Positions 53,575-62,736 are shown, numbered from the stretch's first letter. The stretch: 64,000 nt of DNA from Burkholderia sp. HI2500 (GCF_002223055.1 NZ_NKFL01000006.1:2852001-2916000); one strand, 5' to 3'. Numbers and translations: made by a program. The notes: a model not told the origin generated them from the letters alone.

Positions 53575-54471
53575 GTGTCCATTCTGCTGAAAGGCATCAT
53601 TGCCTACCCGGTTACGCCGTTCTCCGCTGACGGCGGCGTCGACCTGAAAGCACTCGAAGTGCTGATCGAGCGGCTGATTGCCGACGGCGTCCACGCGATC
53701 GCCCCGTTGGGCAGTACCGGCGAAAGCGCGTACCTGGCCGACGCCGAATGGGAGGCCGTCGCCACCGCGTCGATTCGTGCGGTGAAGCGGCGCGTGCCGA
53801 CCGTCGTCGGCATTTCCGATCTCACCACGGCGGGCGCGGTGCGCCGCGCGCGCTTCGCGGAACAGGCCGGCGCCGATGCGGTGATGGTGCTGCCGGTGTC
53901 GTACTGGAAGCTCGCCAACGACGAGATCGTCGCGCACTATCGCGCGATCGGCGCTGCCATCGGCATCCCGATCATGCTGTACAACAACCCCGCGACGAGC
54001 GGCGTCGACATGTCGCCCGACCTGATCGCGACGATCTGCAGGACCGTCGACAACGTGACGATGGTGAAGGAGAGCACCGGCGACATCGGGCGGATGCACC
54101 GGCTCGCGCAGCTGAGCGACGGCGCGATTCCGTTCTACAACGGCAGCAATCCGATGGCGCTCGCCGCGCTCGCGGCGGGTGCAGCCGGATGGTGCACGGC
54201 CGCGCCGAACCTGAATGCGGCGTTGCCGCTGGCGCTGTTCGACGCGATGCAGGCGGGCGACCTGGCGCGTGCGAGGACGGTCTTTCATGCGCAGCTGCCG
54301 CTGCTGCAGTTCATCGTCAACGGCGGATTGCCGGTGACCGTGAAGGCCGGGTTGCGCCTGCGCGGCTTCGATGCCGGCGAACCGAGAAAGCCGCTGATGC
54401 CGCTCGGCGACGCGCGCACGCGCGAACTCGAACGCCTGCTCGCGGCGCTGCCCGACGGTGTGACGACGTGA
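53575..54471 (+). CDS. DapA-family lyase
   Basis: A 298-aa dihydrodipicolinate-synthase-family TIM barrel. The Schiff-base lysine is Lys165 in TMVKESTGD, and the catalytic tyrosine is Tyr136 in MLYNNPATSG; the substrate loop is GSTGESAYL. The GTG start follows GAGGAATA. Family members split or condense 2-keto acids, so together with the upstream class II aldolase this suggests catabolism of a keto sugar acid. Biosynthetic DapA is unlikely given the context. It overlaps the MOSC gene by 4 nt. Confidence 0.85.
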   Translation: MSILLKGIIAYPVTPFSADGGVDLKALEVLIERLIADGVHAIAPLGSTGESAYLADAEWEAVATASIRAVKRRVPTVVGISDLTTAGAVRRARFAEQAGADAVMVLPVSYWKLANDEIVAHYRAIGAAIGIPIMLYNNPATSGVDMSPDLIATICRTVDNVTMVKESTGDIGRMHRLAQLSDGAIPFYNGSNPMALAALAAGAAGWCTAAPNLNAALPLALFDAMQAGDLARARTVFHAQLPLLQFIVNGGLPVTVKAGLRLRGFDAGEPRKPLMPLGDARTRELERLLAALPDGVTT

Positions 54472-55175
54472 GCGATACGGCACGGCCGCTGATCTCCGCC
54501 GCCATCGACGCGGTGCGGGTCGGCAAGCGCCGGCCGCTGGCCGGCACGCCGCACGCCAGCGCGATCGACAAGCAGCCGGTCGACGCGCGTCTGTGGCTGG
54601 GTACGCTCGGCTTCGCCGGCGACGAGCAAGCCGATGCGCGGCATCACGGTGGACCTGACAAGGCGGTGCACCACTATGCGTACGATCACTATGCGTGGTG
54701 GTCGGCGCAGATCGGCGCGCGCGACGTGCTGGCGCAACCGGGCGCGTTCGGCGAGAACCTGTCGACGCTCGGCGTGACCGAGCACGACGTATGCCTCGGC
54801 GACGTGTTCACGCTGGGCGGTGCCGTGCTTCAGGTGTCGCAGTCGCGGCAGCCGTGCTGGAAGCTGAACGCGCGCTTCGATCATCCGCGAATGGCCGCGC
54901 TCGTGCAGCAAAGCGGCCGGACCGGCTGGTACTACCGCGTGCTGCAGGAAGGCTGGGTGGAGTCGGGTGATGTGCTGACGCTGCACGAGCGCCGCTACCC
55001 GCAATGGTCGCTGGCGACGGTACTCGACGTGCTGTACCGGCGCACGCTCGACATGGCCGCGCTCGATGCGCTGTGCGCCGTGCCGATATTGCCGCCCGGC
55101 TGGCGCACGATGCTCGAAAGGCGCCGGACGGAGCGGCAGGTCGAAGACTGGACGAAGCGGCTCGAAGGACGATGA
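54468..55175 (+). CDS. MOSC-domain protein, YiiM-like
   Basis: A 235-aa MOSC protein with the conserved cysteine in QSRQPCWKLN near residue 126 and the typical RHHGGPDKAVHHYAYDHY and GAFGENLST segments. MOSC domains handle molybdenum cofactor sulfur chemistry; YiiM-type proteins reduce N-hydroxylated compounds. GTG start overlaps the DapA-family stop (GTGA), so translation is coupled. A MOSC gene in a sugar-acid operon is unusual and may mean that the substrate has a nitrogen or N-hydroxy group, or that the pairing is accidental. Confidence 0.83.
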   Translation: MSDTARPLISAAIDAVRVGKRRPLAGTPHASAIDKQPVDARLWLGTLGFAGDEQADARHHGGPDKAVHHYAYDHYAWWSAQIGARDVLAQPGAFGENLSTLGVTEHDVCLGDVFTLGGAVLQVSQSRQPCWKLNARFDHPRMAALVQQSGRTGWYYRVLQEGWVESGDVLTLHERRYPQWSLATVLDVLYRRTLDMAALDALCAVPILPPGWRTMLERRRTERQVEDWTKRLEGR

Positions 55176-55176
55176 T

Positions 55177-55230
55177 GCGCCGCGTGCCGCGTGCCGCGTG
55201 CCGCGTGCCGCGTGCCGCGCGCCGCGTGCC
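55177..55230. repeat. Tandem 7-bp repeat array
   Basis: Seven full copies of a heptamer (GTGCCGC, with GCGCCGC at first and seventh positions) and a partial eighth, ending exactly at the stop codon of the leftward SDR gene (55231). It begins one base after the MOSC stop. It may slip in replication and form strong secondary structure; whether it acts as a terminator is unknown. Confidence 0.85.
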
Positions 55231-55995
55231 TCAGTGGCTCGGCAGTTCCCGCACGTCGGCGGTGGGCACCGAGCCGAACGCGTCGCTCAGCGCATAGCCG
55301 ATCAGCTGTCGCGCGGCCGCCTCGGGCGTCGCGAGCGCGCCGCTCGACTTCAGCTGGTCGAATTTCTCGCGCATCGGGAAGTTGTCTTCGCTGGTCGAGC
55401 GGATCGTCGCCTGCATGCCCGTATCGACGACGCCCGGCGCGACGCTGCAGATCCGCAGCGCTCGGTTCGCGTCGAGTGCGACTGCGCGCGCATGGTGATC
55501 GAGTGCCGCCTTGGTCGCACAGTAGACGCTCCAGCCCGCGTACGCGTTGCGTGCCGCCCCGCTCGACACGTGCAGGATCCGGCATTCGGTCGTGGCCGAT
55601 ACCGCTTGCGTGAGCGCGGCCGACAGCATCAGCGGCGCCGCGACGTTCACGCCGACCGCGCGTGCGACGATCGCTGGGTCTTGCGCGGCGAGCGGGCCGA
55701 TCGGGTCGACGATGCCGGCGTTGTTGAACAGCAGCACGATCGACGCGCCGTCGACGAAGCGGCGCAGCGTGTCGCCGGCCAGCCAGGCCGCGACGGCCGC
55801 CGGGTCCGACAGGTCGAGTTCGATTTCGGCGAAACGGTCGCCGGCTTGCGACGCGAGCGACGGATGGCGGCTGCGCGACACGCCGAGCACGGCGACGCCT
55901 TCCAGCAGCAGTTGCTCGGCGAGCGACGCGCCGAGGCCGCGAGTGTGTCCGGTGACGATGGCGCGCACGTGCGGGGCGGAAGAGGATGCGGTCAT
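55231..55995 (-). CDS. Short-chain dehydrogenase/reductase
   Basis: A 254-aa NAD(P)-dependent SDR. Cofactor motif VTGHTRGLGASLAEQ near the N-terminus, NNAG structural motif (FNNAGIVDP), catalytic Ser in LHVSSGAARNA and the Tyr-x3-Lys motif YCATKAALD. Resembles the sepiapterin-reductase-like/YueD subgroup. The ATG at 55995 gives normal length; the long upstream frame is low complexity. The 7-bp repeat array lies right after its stop. Confidence 0.87.
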   Translation of the reverse strand: MTASSSAPHVRAIVTGHTRGLGASLAEQLLLEGVAVLGVSRSRHPSLASQAGDRFAEIELDLSDPAAVAAWLAGDTLRRFVDGASIVLLFNNAGIVDPIGPLAAQDPAIVARAVGVNVAAPLMLSAALTQAVSATTECRILHVSSGAARNAYAGWSVYCATKAALDHHARAVALDANRALRICSVAPGVVDTGMQATIRSTSEDNFPMREKFDQLKSSGALATPEAAARQLIGYALSDAFGSVPTADVRELPSH

Positions 55996-56397
55996 GGTGG
56001 TGAACGGGTCGAAGGGGTGAACGGGATGAGCGGCGTCGACGCGCGGTGCGCATGCGTGGCGGCATGGCGTGCGGGACAGACGATGCGTGGTATTGCGTGC
56101 GATGGCGGTCGCGCGGCGCCGCAGACGTCGGGGTGACGCATATCGTAGCGCTCGCATGCGGGGCGTGCAAACGCCGCCGTGCGTGCGGACGCGGAATCCG
56201 CGGGGCTGCGCGTATCCGACGCCGCGCGGCGCGGGCTCGCCGATACGTTGGACGAAAGCCTGCTGCGGCAAGTGCGCGCGCCGGCACGCCGCGCGGCGCC
56301 GGGCCACGCGACGCGAGCTATCATATGGCTCGCCCGTGCGCGATGCCGGACGGGCCGCGACCGTTTCCCTTCACCTGCTGCACGCTGCGACCCACTC
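55996..56397. other. Divergent non-coding gap
   Basis: About 400 nt between the SDR and YceH starts. Open frames on both strands are arginine-rich, GC-driven and lack ribosome sites. I see no operator or hairpin of note. Confidence 0.5.
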
Positions 56398-57105
56398 ATG
56401 AACACCACGCCGGATACGCCCACGCCACGCGCCCTTCGCGAACTCACGCCCCTCGAGGCCCGCATTCTCGGTGTGCTCGTCGAGAAACAGCACACGGTGC
56501 CGGACACCTATCCGCTGTCGCTGAATGCGCTGACCGCGGGCTGCAACCAGAAAACCGCGCGCTCGCCGGTGATGAACGTCAGCGAGGATGAGGTCACGAC
56601 CGCGCTCGACGGGCTGAAGCACCTGAGCATCGTGATGGAAGGCAGCAGCAGCCGCGTGCCGCGTTTCGAGCACAACATGAACCGCGTGCTCGGCATTCCG
56701 AGCCAGGCGATCGCGCTGCTGACGATCCTGCTGCTGCGCGGCCCGCAGACGGCCGCCGAACTGCGCCTGAACAGCGCGCGCCTGCACGGTTTCGCGGACA
56801 TCTCGTCGGTCGAGGCGTTTCTCGACGAACTCGCGGCGCGTGCGCAGCCGCTCGTCGTCCGGCTGCCGCGTGCACCGGGCGCGCGCGAGAACCGCTGGAT
56901 GCACCTGATGTGCGGCGAAGTGAATCTGGCCGATTTCGCGAGCGCGGAGGCCGGCGGCGCGGATTCCGTGCCGCCTTCCGAATTCGAAGCGCTGAAGGCC
57001 GAACAGAAGCGCCTCGCGGATGAAGTGGCGCGGTTGAATGCGCTGGTTCTGCGGATGGCCGGCGAGTTGGGCATCGACGTCGACGCGCAAGGCGACGCGG
57101 GCTGA
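56398..57105 (+). CDS. YceH family protein (DUF480)
   Basis: A 235-aa protein of the YceH family, with two winged-helix-like domains: PLEARILGVLVEKQHTVPDTYPLSLNALTAGCNQKT and QAIALLTILLLRGPQTAAEL. A C-terminal coiled coil (about 200-225) carries EALKAEQKRLADEVARLNAL. Widely conserved and of unproven function; winged-helix architecture suggests DNA or RNA binding. No obvious operon partner. Confidence 0.9.
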   Translation: MNTTPDTPTPRALRELTPLEARILGVLVEKQHTVPDTYPLSLNALTAGCNQKTARSPVMNVSEDEVTTALDGLKHLSIVMEGSSSRVPRFEHNMNRVLGIPSQAIALLTILLLRGPQTAAELRLNSARLHGFADISSVEAFLDELAARAQPLVVRLPRAPGARENRWMHLMCGEVNLADFASAEAGGADSVPPSEFEALKAEQKRLADEVARLNALVLRMAGELGIDVDAQGDAG

Positions 57106-57195
57106 TGTAGATGGCGGCGGTGGCCCGCCACGGGATGGCCACGTCGCGGCACGGCCGGGTCGGGGCGCGATGCGGGGACTACCCGCATCGCCGCG

Positions 57196-58461
57196 TTACT
57201 TCAGCTTGACGCCGGGTACGAGATAGCGCGAACCGCCCGGTTTCAGGATCGGCGCGAGCGCGGCAAACGGCACATCGAGTTGCGGCCCGAGACAGGCGCC
57301 CGCCGCGTGACCGATTCCGGATACGACGAACGACAGCTTGCCGGGCGCATCGAGTTCGAACGCCAGATACTCGGGGAACACGTCGGCGCACGACAGCCAC
57401 TCGCCTTCGCCGTCCGTTACTTGCCGACCGTGTGTCGCCTTGTCACGCAACCGCGTAATGAAGCTCACCAGCGCGGGGCTTGTTCCCGGATCGCCGTCCT
57501 TGCCCGCCGTAGTCGCGTCGATCACGCGATTCCAGTCGAGATACGCGCCGCGCAGCAGGTCGAACGTGACCGGATGGTAGTGATTGTTCGGATGGGCGCC
57601 GCCGCAGAACGTACTGCCCGATTCCACGATGCCGAGTGCCGCAGGTGACAGCCACGTGACCTTCACCTGTTCGTCGTCGAAGCCGCCGAGCGAACCGGCG
57701 GCCGGCCCGTCGTCGGAATAGCGGGTCGAAGCACATGCGAGCGCGGCGAGATTCATCTGCCAGTGCTGCTGCTCGAGCAGGCGGTTGACCCGTGCCATGA
57801 CCGCGGGATCGGGATGACGGCTCAGACGCGGATACATGAGCTCCGTGCGCGGGTCGCGCCACATCCGGTACGCGACGGTGCCGTCGCCGATCTCGGGGCC
57901 TGCGGGCTGCGCGTGCCCGGCAAGCTTCAGCGTGGCATAAGGCGCCTGCCGCATGTCGATGGCCACGCCGTTGGCGATACCGCTGCCGACGCCGCCGGCG
58001 ATGCGGTCGGTGATGGCTTCGACGGAGCCGGGCGCGACCGCGTCGGGATCGTATTCAGCGATGCGTCGCAGCGTGAAGCTGCGCGTCTTGCCGGTGCGTG
58101 CGTCGGTCCATTGGCCGCGATAGCCATTCTTGTCCTGCGTGCCGCGCCAGGTTGCCGCTGGATGGTCGAAGTCGGCGCCGTCGCTGTATCGCGTCATGTC
58201 GCGCACGTCGTCCGGCAACGCGGTGCGCTCGAGCGGCTCGACGAGCTGCGCAGGGTCGCCGTGCAGCGGAATGTCGATGCCGTACTGCGTATAGAAATAG
58301 CGACCCGAGATCGTGCCGTTCGCCGCCGGGCGGCGGTCGAGTTCCATCACGATCTCGCCGGCGCCTTGCAGCAAGCCGCGATAGACGACCCGCGGCGCGG
58401 CGTCGGCCGCTCCCGCGCGCAGCGCGATCATCACCAGCACGATCCGGATCAGCGGGCGCAT
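57196..58461 (-). CDS. Uncharacterised secreted protein (RsiV-like C-terminal domain)
   Basis: A 421-aa protein with a signal peptide (MRPLIRIVLVMIALRAGAADA). The first half contains a beta-rich segment (GTISGRYFYTQYGIDIPL, YRGQWTD) like small calycin-type domains; the last 120 residues hold SYVSFI-type features seen in DUF3298/RsiV-like domains (GGAHPNNHYHPVTFDLLRG, EYLAFELDAPGKLSFVV). The ATG at 58461 overlaps the stop of the upstream small gene by 1 nt (TGATG), so the two are coupled. A longer upstream frame overlaps other genes and is false. Confidence 0.72.
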   Translation of the reverse strand: MRPLIRIVLVMIALRAGAADAAPRVVYRGLLQGAGEIVMELDRRPAANGTISGRYFYTQYGIDIPLHGDPAQLVEPLERTALPDDVRDMTRYSDGADFDHPAATWRGTQDKNGYRGQWTDARTGKTRSFTLRRIAEYDPDAVAPGSVEAITDRIAGGVGSGIANGVAIDMRQAPYATLKLAGHAQPAGPEIGDGTVAYRMWRDPRTELMYPRLSRHPDPAVMARVNRLLEQQHWQMNLAALACASTRYSDDGPAAGSLGGFDDEQVKVTWLSPAALGIVESGSTFCGGAHPNNHYHPVTFDLLRGAYLDWNRVIDATTAGKDGDPGTSPALVSFITRLRDKATHGRQVTDGEGEWLSCADVFPEYLAFELDAPGKLSFVVSGIGHAAGACLGPQLDVPFAALAPILKPGGSRYLVPGVKLK

Positions 58462-58883
58462 CACCAGCGGCACCCGGTTTGTTCGGACGCGTCGACGTCC
58501 AGTACCCTGCCGAACGCGGTCTGCTTGCCGGTGCGCGCGCTGGTATAGGTCATCGAATAGATCATCGCGCCCTGCGACATCATCTCGTAGCGCCCGTTGA
58601 TCCTGCCGTCGACCATCTCGACCCAGGTTGTCGTGAACTGGTGCGGGCGGCCCTCGGCGAGCACTTCCTCGTCCACGTGCTCGACCACCAGCGGCAGCGC
58701 CGTTTTCGCTTTCGCATAGCGAACCATGCCGCCTGACCAGCCGACGGCGTCGTCGTAGTAGGTGCGCGTCTCGAAGCGCACGGGTTTGTCGCCGTCCGAC
58801 TTGAAGCAATACACCTCGGTGGAGACCTTCGCGAACGCGGGCAGCGACGCGCAGAGCAGCAGGGCGGCAAGGATTTTTTTCAT
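58461..58883 (-). CDS. Small secreted protein of unknown function
   Basis: A 140-aa protein with a clean signal peptide (MKKILAALLLCASLPAFA) and a mature part of about 120 residues, beta-rich, with two cysteines (VYCFKSDG and the terminal TGCRW) that may pair. No family is recognised. Its stop overlaps the ATG of the leftward larger gene, indicating an operon and perhaps a shared envelope function. Confidence 0.7.
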   Translation of the reverse strand: MKKILAALLLCASLPAFAKVSTEVYCFKSDGDKPVRFETRTYYDDAVGWSGGMVRYAKAKTALPLVVEHVDEEVLAEGRPHQFTTTWVEMVDGRINGRYEMMSQGAMIYSMTYTSARTGKQTAFGRVLDVDASEQTGCRW

Positions 58884-58912
58884 GATGGGCCGGTGAAGAA
58901 TGAAGTGCGGCA

Positions 58913-59467
58913 TCAACCGAGCATGATCCGCGTGGCACCTGCATCGACGAGCCGGAACAGCAGATCCTCGACGGTCGTCTCGGGCGCGGAGCCGAGATCC
59001 GCATTGACGCGCCACCCGTGTTCCGTGCGAACCGGTTCCGACAGGTAGTGAACGATGCCGTGCAGGCCGTCTTCGGCCGGCGTGTTCTCGTCGTCGACGT
59101 CGAACCACGCGAAGAACCACGCCTTGAACGCCTCGACGGCCGCGCTTTCGTCGAGACCATCGGCCTCGATCGCGGCCCAGTCCCACACGAACGGGCGGAT
59201 CGACACGGCCGCTGTTTCGAGGTCGAACGCCAACGGCTCGAACGCCAGCTGCGTGGCGGAATCGACCATCGCCGGCTGGCCCGCCGATTTGCCTTCGGTC
59301 GCGATGAGGTCGGCCCGGCACGGCAACGCGAGCGACCCTTCGGTGGCGAGCGTGCCGTCGGCCCGCCGGTAGGCCGGTTCGACGATCACGGCCGGTTGCG
59401 CCGCCGCTTTCGCGAGCAGGTCGGCATACGGTTGGCGGATGGCGCGGAGCAGTTCGGAGACGGTCAT
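58913..59467 (-). CDS. Hypothetical protein
   Basis: A 184-aa acidic protein without a signal peptide, rich in tryptophan and aspartate in the middle (RPFVWDWAAIEADG, FKAWFFAWFDVDDEN). I recognise no domain. It is the first gene of a three-gene leftward group: 29 nt separate it from the small secreted protein. Codon use looks native. Confidence 0.68.
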   Translation of the reverse strand: MTVSELLRAIRQPYADLLAKAAAQPAVIVEPAYRRADGTLATEGSLALPCRADLIATEGKSAGQPAMVDSATQLAFEPLAFDLETAAVSIRPFVWDWAAIEADGLDESAAVEAFKAWFFAWFDVDDENTPAEDGLHGIVHYLSEPVRTEHGWRVNADLGSAPETTVEDLLFRLVDAGATRIMLG

Positions 59468-59870
59468 CGTGGCGTATCGGTTGGGCAGGGAGCGATCGGT
59501 TACATGCAGTCAGTATGCGGCGCGGCCGGCATCGCACGACGCGGCCTTCGGTACCGGACAGCCGTGATCGTACGGCACTTCGACAACACGCGGACAGTCG
59601 GCCGAATGGCCGGAGCGACCCTGCATCGCGCGACGACCGATTTAGACGTTTACCTTCAAACAATCGAAAACGCCCATCGAGCGCGCGCTCGTTGTGCTTC
59701 AATTCATCCGGTTTGTAGTCCTACTAAAATTACAGGTTCAGAACAGGCCGGATTACTCATTCACAGGAGACAGTCGATGGCTCGGAAACGGTTTTGAAGC
59801 GGCACACGCGATGGTCTGCAACACCGCGAACTTCCTTCGATGAAAGCAGGTTATCCCAGGGGCCCCAACC
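59468..59870. other. Leader and promoter region of the lipase gene
   Basis: About 400 nt between divergent genes. 59630-59770 is AT-richer and is the likely promoter region. A six-codon open frame at 59777-59797 with its own ribosome site is listed separately. Nothing else recognised. Confidence 0.45.
59777..59797 (+). CDS. Candidate six-residue upstream peptide (MARKRF)
   Basis: ATG with AGGAGA 7 nt upstream, encoding Met-Ala-Arg-Lys-Arg-Phe and a TGA stop, 73 nt before the lipase start. The good ribosome site makes it more than a chance ORF, and a basic leader could regulate the downstream gene. It may equally be chance. Confidence 0.25.
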   Translation: MARKRF

Positions 59871-61187
59871 ATGTCCTCCAGACGTTTCATGATGGCCGCG
59901 GCAGCGATGTCCGCCGCGTTGGCCACCAACGCGCCGGCAGCCAGCGCCGCCGCGCCAGCCGTATCCGACCCGTTCTACACGTACACCGGCACCACGCCGT
60001 TGGCATCGATCCCACCGGGCACGGTGCTCAAGACGCGCAACGTCACCTACCACGTGGCCGGTATCCCCACCGCGCTGACCGCGCAGCAGTTGCTGTATCG
60101 CACCCATAACGCGCTGAACCAGCCGGTCGTCAACGTGACGTCCGTGATCCGGAGCCCGGTCAGCAACGGCCAGGCCATCTCGTACCAGTCGGCTTACGAT
60201 TCGCTGAACCCGTACGACGAGCCGTCGCAGGTGATCGCCGGCGACCGTGACGTGACCAAGATCATCAACGTCGGCACGCTGCTCTACAGCGCGGAATCGA
60301 TCCCGCTGTCGACGCTGCTGCTGCTCGGCTACAACGTCATCGTGCCCGATACGGAAGGCCAGACGGCCGACTTCGCCGCCGGCCCCGAATACGGGATGAC
60401 GACGCTCGATTCGATCCGCGCGGCGCTCAATACGCCGTCCACGGGCCTGAATCCGTCGAGCAAGGTCGCGATGATCGGCTATTCCGGCGGCGCGATCGCG
60501 ACGAACTGGGCCGCGCAGCTCGCGCCGAGCTATGCGCCCGAGATCAACAGGCAGCTCGTCGGCGCGGCGGAAGGCGGCGTGCTGGTCGATCCCGCGCACA
60601 ACCTGCGCTACGTCGACGGCAGCATCGTGTGGGGCGGGGTGGCCGCGGCCGCGCTGGCCGGGCTGTCGCGCGGCTACGGCTTCGACCTGACGCCCTATCT
60701 CAGCGATACCGGCGTCGCCGTGTTCAAGGACATCCAGAGCCAGTCGCTCGCCTACATCCTGCCGAAGTACACGGGGCTGCGCTGGGGCACGCTGTTCAAG
60801 CCGCAATACGCGAACGACATCAACAGCATTCCCGTGTACGTGACGTATGCGAACAAGGTGAATGCGGGGCTGGCCGCATCGCCGACGATCCCGATGTTCA
60901 TCGGCCAGGGCACGGCGGGCGCGCTCGATGGCACCTTCAGCAGCCAGGTGGGCGACGGCGTGATGATGGCGTACGACGTGCGCGCGCTGGCGCAGAAGTT
61001 CTGCGCCAGCGGCACGCCGGTCACGTACAACGAGTATCCGCTCGAACATGCGGGCGCGATCGTGCCGTGGGTGGCCGGCATGCTGCCGTGGCTCTACGAC
61101 CGTTTCAACGGGAGGGCCGCGCCGAGCAATTGCTGGCTGACGTCGCTGCTGCCGAGCAATTCGCTGGCGCCCGAGACGCTGCACTAG
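59871..61187 (+). CDS. Secreted lipase, LIP family
   Basis: A 438-aa secreted alpha/beta-hydrolase of the secretory lipase (LIP) family. A signal peptide is followed by mature sequence from about residue 27. The nucleophile Ser205 is in MIGYSGGAIA; the histidine is probably in EYPLEHAGAIVP and the aspartate before it. The ATG at 59871 follows an AGGGG site. The family hydrolyses triacylglycerols or short esters at neutral pH. It stands alone with its own terminator at 61221-61241. Confidence 0.86.
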   Translation: MSSRRFMMAAAAMSAALATNAPAASAAAPAVSDPFYTYTGTTPLASIPPGTVLKTRNVTYHVAGIPTALTAQQLLYRTHNALNQPVVNVTSVIRSPVSNGQAISYQSAYDSLNPYDEPSQVIAGDRDVTKIINVGTLLYSAESIPLSTLLLLGYNVIVPDTEGQTADFAAGPEYGMTTLDSIRAALNTPSTGLNPSSKVAMIGYSGGAIATNWAAQLAPSYAPEINRQLVGAAEGGVLVDPAHNLRYVDGSIVWGGVAAAALAGLSRGYGFDLTPYLSDTGVAVFKDIQSQSLAYILPKYTGLRWGTLFKPQYANDINSIPVYVTYANKVNAGLAASPTIPMFIGQGTAGALDGTFSSQVGDGVMMAYDVRALAQKFCASGTPVTYNEYPLEHAGAIVPWVAGMLPWLYDRFNGRAAPSNCWLTSLLPSNSLAPETLH

Positions 61188-61220
61188 CCGCAACGCCGCG
61201 TGCGATGCGGTGCATGGCCG

Positions 61221-61241
61221 GGCGACCCTTCGCGGGTCGCC
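61221..61241 (+). terminator. Intrinsic terminator after the lipase gene
   Basis: GGCGACCC and GGGTCGCC form an 8-bp stem with a 5-nt loop, followed directly by TTTTTCTTTTTG. Confidence 0.9.
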
Positions 61242-61380
61242 TTTTTCTTTTTGCCTTTTGATCTGCGTCGCGCTGCGGCAAGGCCGCCGCGTCGGTCCCC
61301 CCGCCGCAACCCGCCACCGTCCCGCCCGGGTGCCATAATCGAGCCTGCCCATCATTCCAGACGTCCCCCGGAGAATCACC

Positions 61381-62511
61381 ATGCAGAACCTCGACAATCC
61401 TTCCCACGATCGCGAGGTAGGCAGCGCCGACGCGACGCAGGACACCACGCGCATCGACGACGTCCGCATCGGCGCCGTGCGCCCGCTGATTTCGCCGGCG
61501 CTGCTGCAGGACGAACTGCCGGTGCCGGCCGCCACGCAGACGCTCGTCGAGGATACGCGCCGCGCGATCGGCGACATCCTGCACGGCCGCGACGACCGGC
61601 TGCTGCTCGTCGTCGGCCCGTGCTCGATCCACGATCACGACCAGGCGCTCGATTACGCGCGCCGCCTGAAGATCGCCGCCGATGCGCTGAAGGACGACCT
61701 GCTGATCACGATGCGCGTCTACTTCGAGAAGCCGCGCACGACGGTCGGCTGGAAGGGCTACATCAACGATCCGCGCCTCGACGGCAGCTTCCGCATCAAC
61801 GAAGGGCTGCGCGCCGCGCGGCAACTGCTGCTCGACATCAACGCGCTGGGCCTGCCGGCGTCGACCGAATTCCTCGACCTGCTGAGCCCGCAGTACATCG
61901 CCGACCTGATCGCGTGGGGCGCGATCGGCGCGCGCACGACCGAGAGCCAGAGCCATCGCCAGCTCGCGTCGGGCCTGAGCTGCCCGATCGGCTTCAAGAA
62001 CGGCACCGACGGCGGCGTGCAGGTCGCGTCCGATGCGATCGTCGCCGCGGCCGCGAGCCATGCGTTCATGGGCATGACGAAGATGGGGATGGCCGCGATC
62101 TTCGAGACGCGCGGCAACGACGACGCGCACGTGATCCTGCGCGGCGGCAAGAACGGCCCGAACTACGACGCCGAGCATGTCGAGGCGAGCTGCGCGGTGC
62201 TGCGCAAGGCGGGCCTGCGCGAGCAGGTGATGGTCGACTGCTCGCACGCGAACTCGAACAAGTCGCATGAGCGGCAGATCGACGTCGCGCAGGATCTCGC
62301 GCGGCAGCTGTCGCAGGGCGAGCAGCGGATCGTCGGCGTGATGGTCGAAAGCCATCTCGAGGCCGGGCGCCAGGACCTGAAGCCGGGTGTGCCGCTGAAG
62401 TACGGCGTCTCGATCACGGATGCATGCCTGAGCTGGACGCAGACGGAGCCGGTGCTCGACGTGCTGGCGGAGGCGGTGCGGCAACGGCGCGCGCAGGCGC
62501 GCAGCGCGTGA
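61381..62511 (+). CDS. aroG: 3-deoxy-7-phosphoheptulonate synthase (DAHP synthase), class I
   Basis: A 376-aa class I DAHP synthase that condenses phosphoenolpyruvate and erythrose 4-phosphate in the first step of the shikimate pathway, in the cytoplasm. Landmarks: VVGPCSIHDHDQAL, YFEKPRTTVGWKGY, SCPIGFKNGTDGG and DCSHANSNKSH. The N-terminal extension of about 35 residues before the barrel is like E. coli AroG/F/H and could form the feedback site; which amino acid inhibits it cannot be told. Monocistronic with upstream terminator. Confidence 0.93.
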   Translation: MQNLDNPSHDREVGSADATQDTTRIDDVRIGAVRPLISPALLQDELPVPAATQTLVEDTRRAIGDILHGRDDRLLLVVGPCSIHDHDQALDYARRLKIAADALKDDLLITMRVYFEKPRTTVGWKGYINDPRLDGSFRINEGLRAARQLLLDINALGLPASTEFLDLLSPQYIADLIAWGAIGARTTESQSHRQLASGLSCPIGFKNGTDGGVQVASDAIVAAAASHAFMGMTKMGMAAIFETRGNDDAHVILRGGKNGPNYDAEHVEASCAVLRKAGLREQVMVDCSHANSNKSHERQIDVAQDLARQLSQGEQRIVGVMVESHLEAGRQDLKPGVPLKYGVSITDACLSWTQTEPVLDVLAEAVRQRRAQARSA

Positions 62512-62736
62512 CGAGGGCGATGTACGCGATTCGCTGCGGTGTCCGTAATGTCGCCATGGCAAGAGGCGCCTGACAGCGGCTGCGTCATCACGTCCGATGC
62601 AGCGTTTCGCGAGTGGCGCTAACATGGGCCGGTGTGATGCGTCGTACAGAGGCCTTCTCGTTTCACGCGGCGCATGCACGGAGGCGGCTTGGCCGGCCGC
62701 CGACACCGACAACAATTCACCGGAGTGCATAACAGC

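Noticed and set aside
53575..54471. Biosynthetic lysine-pathway DapA
   Set aside because: Family fold fits, but the operon with a class II aldolase, the divergent XRE-cupin regulator and the MOSC gene point to catabolism.
55177..55230. CRISPR-like repeat array
   Set aside because: Units are 7 bp, without spacers; this is a simple tandem repeat, not a CRISPR array.
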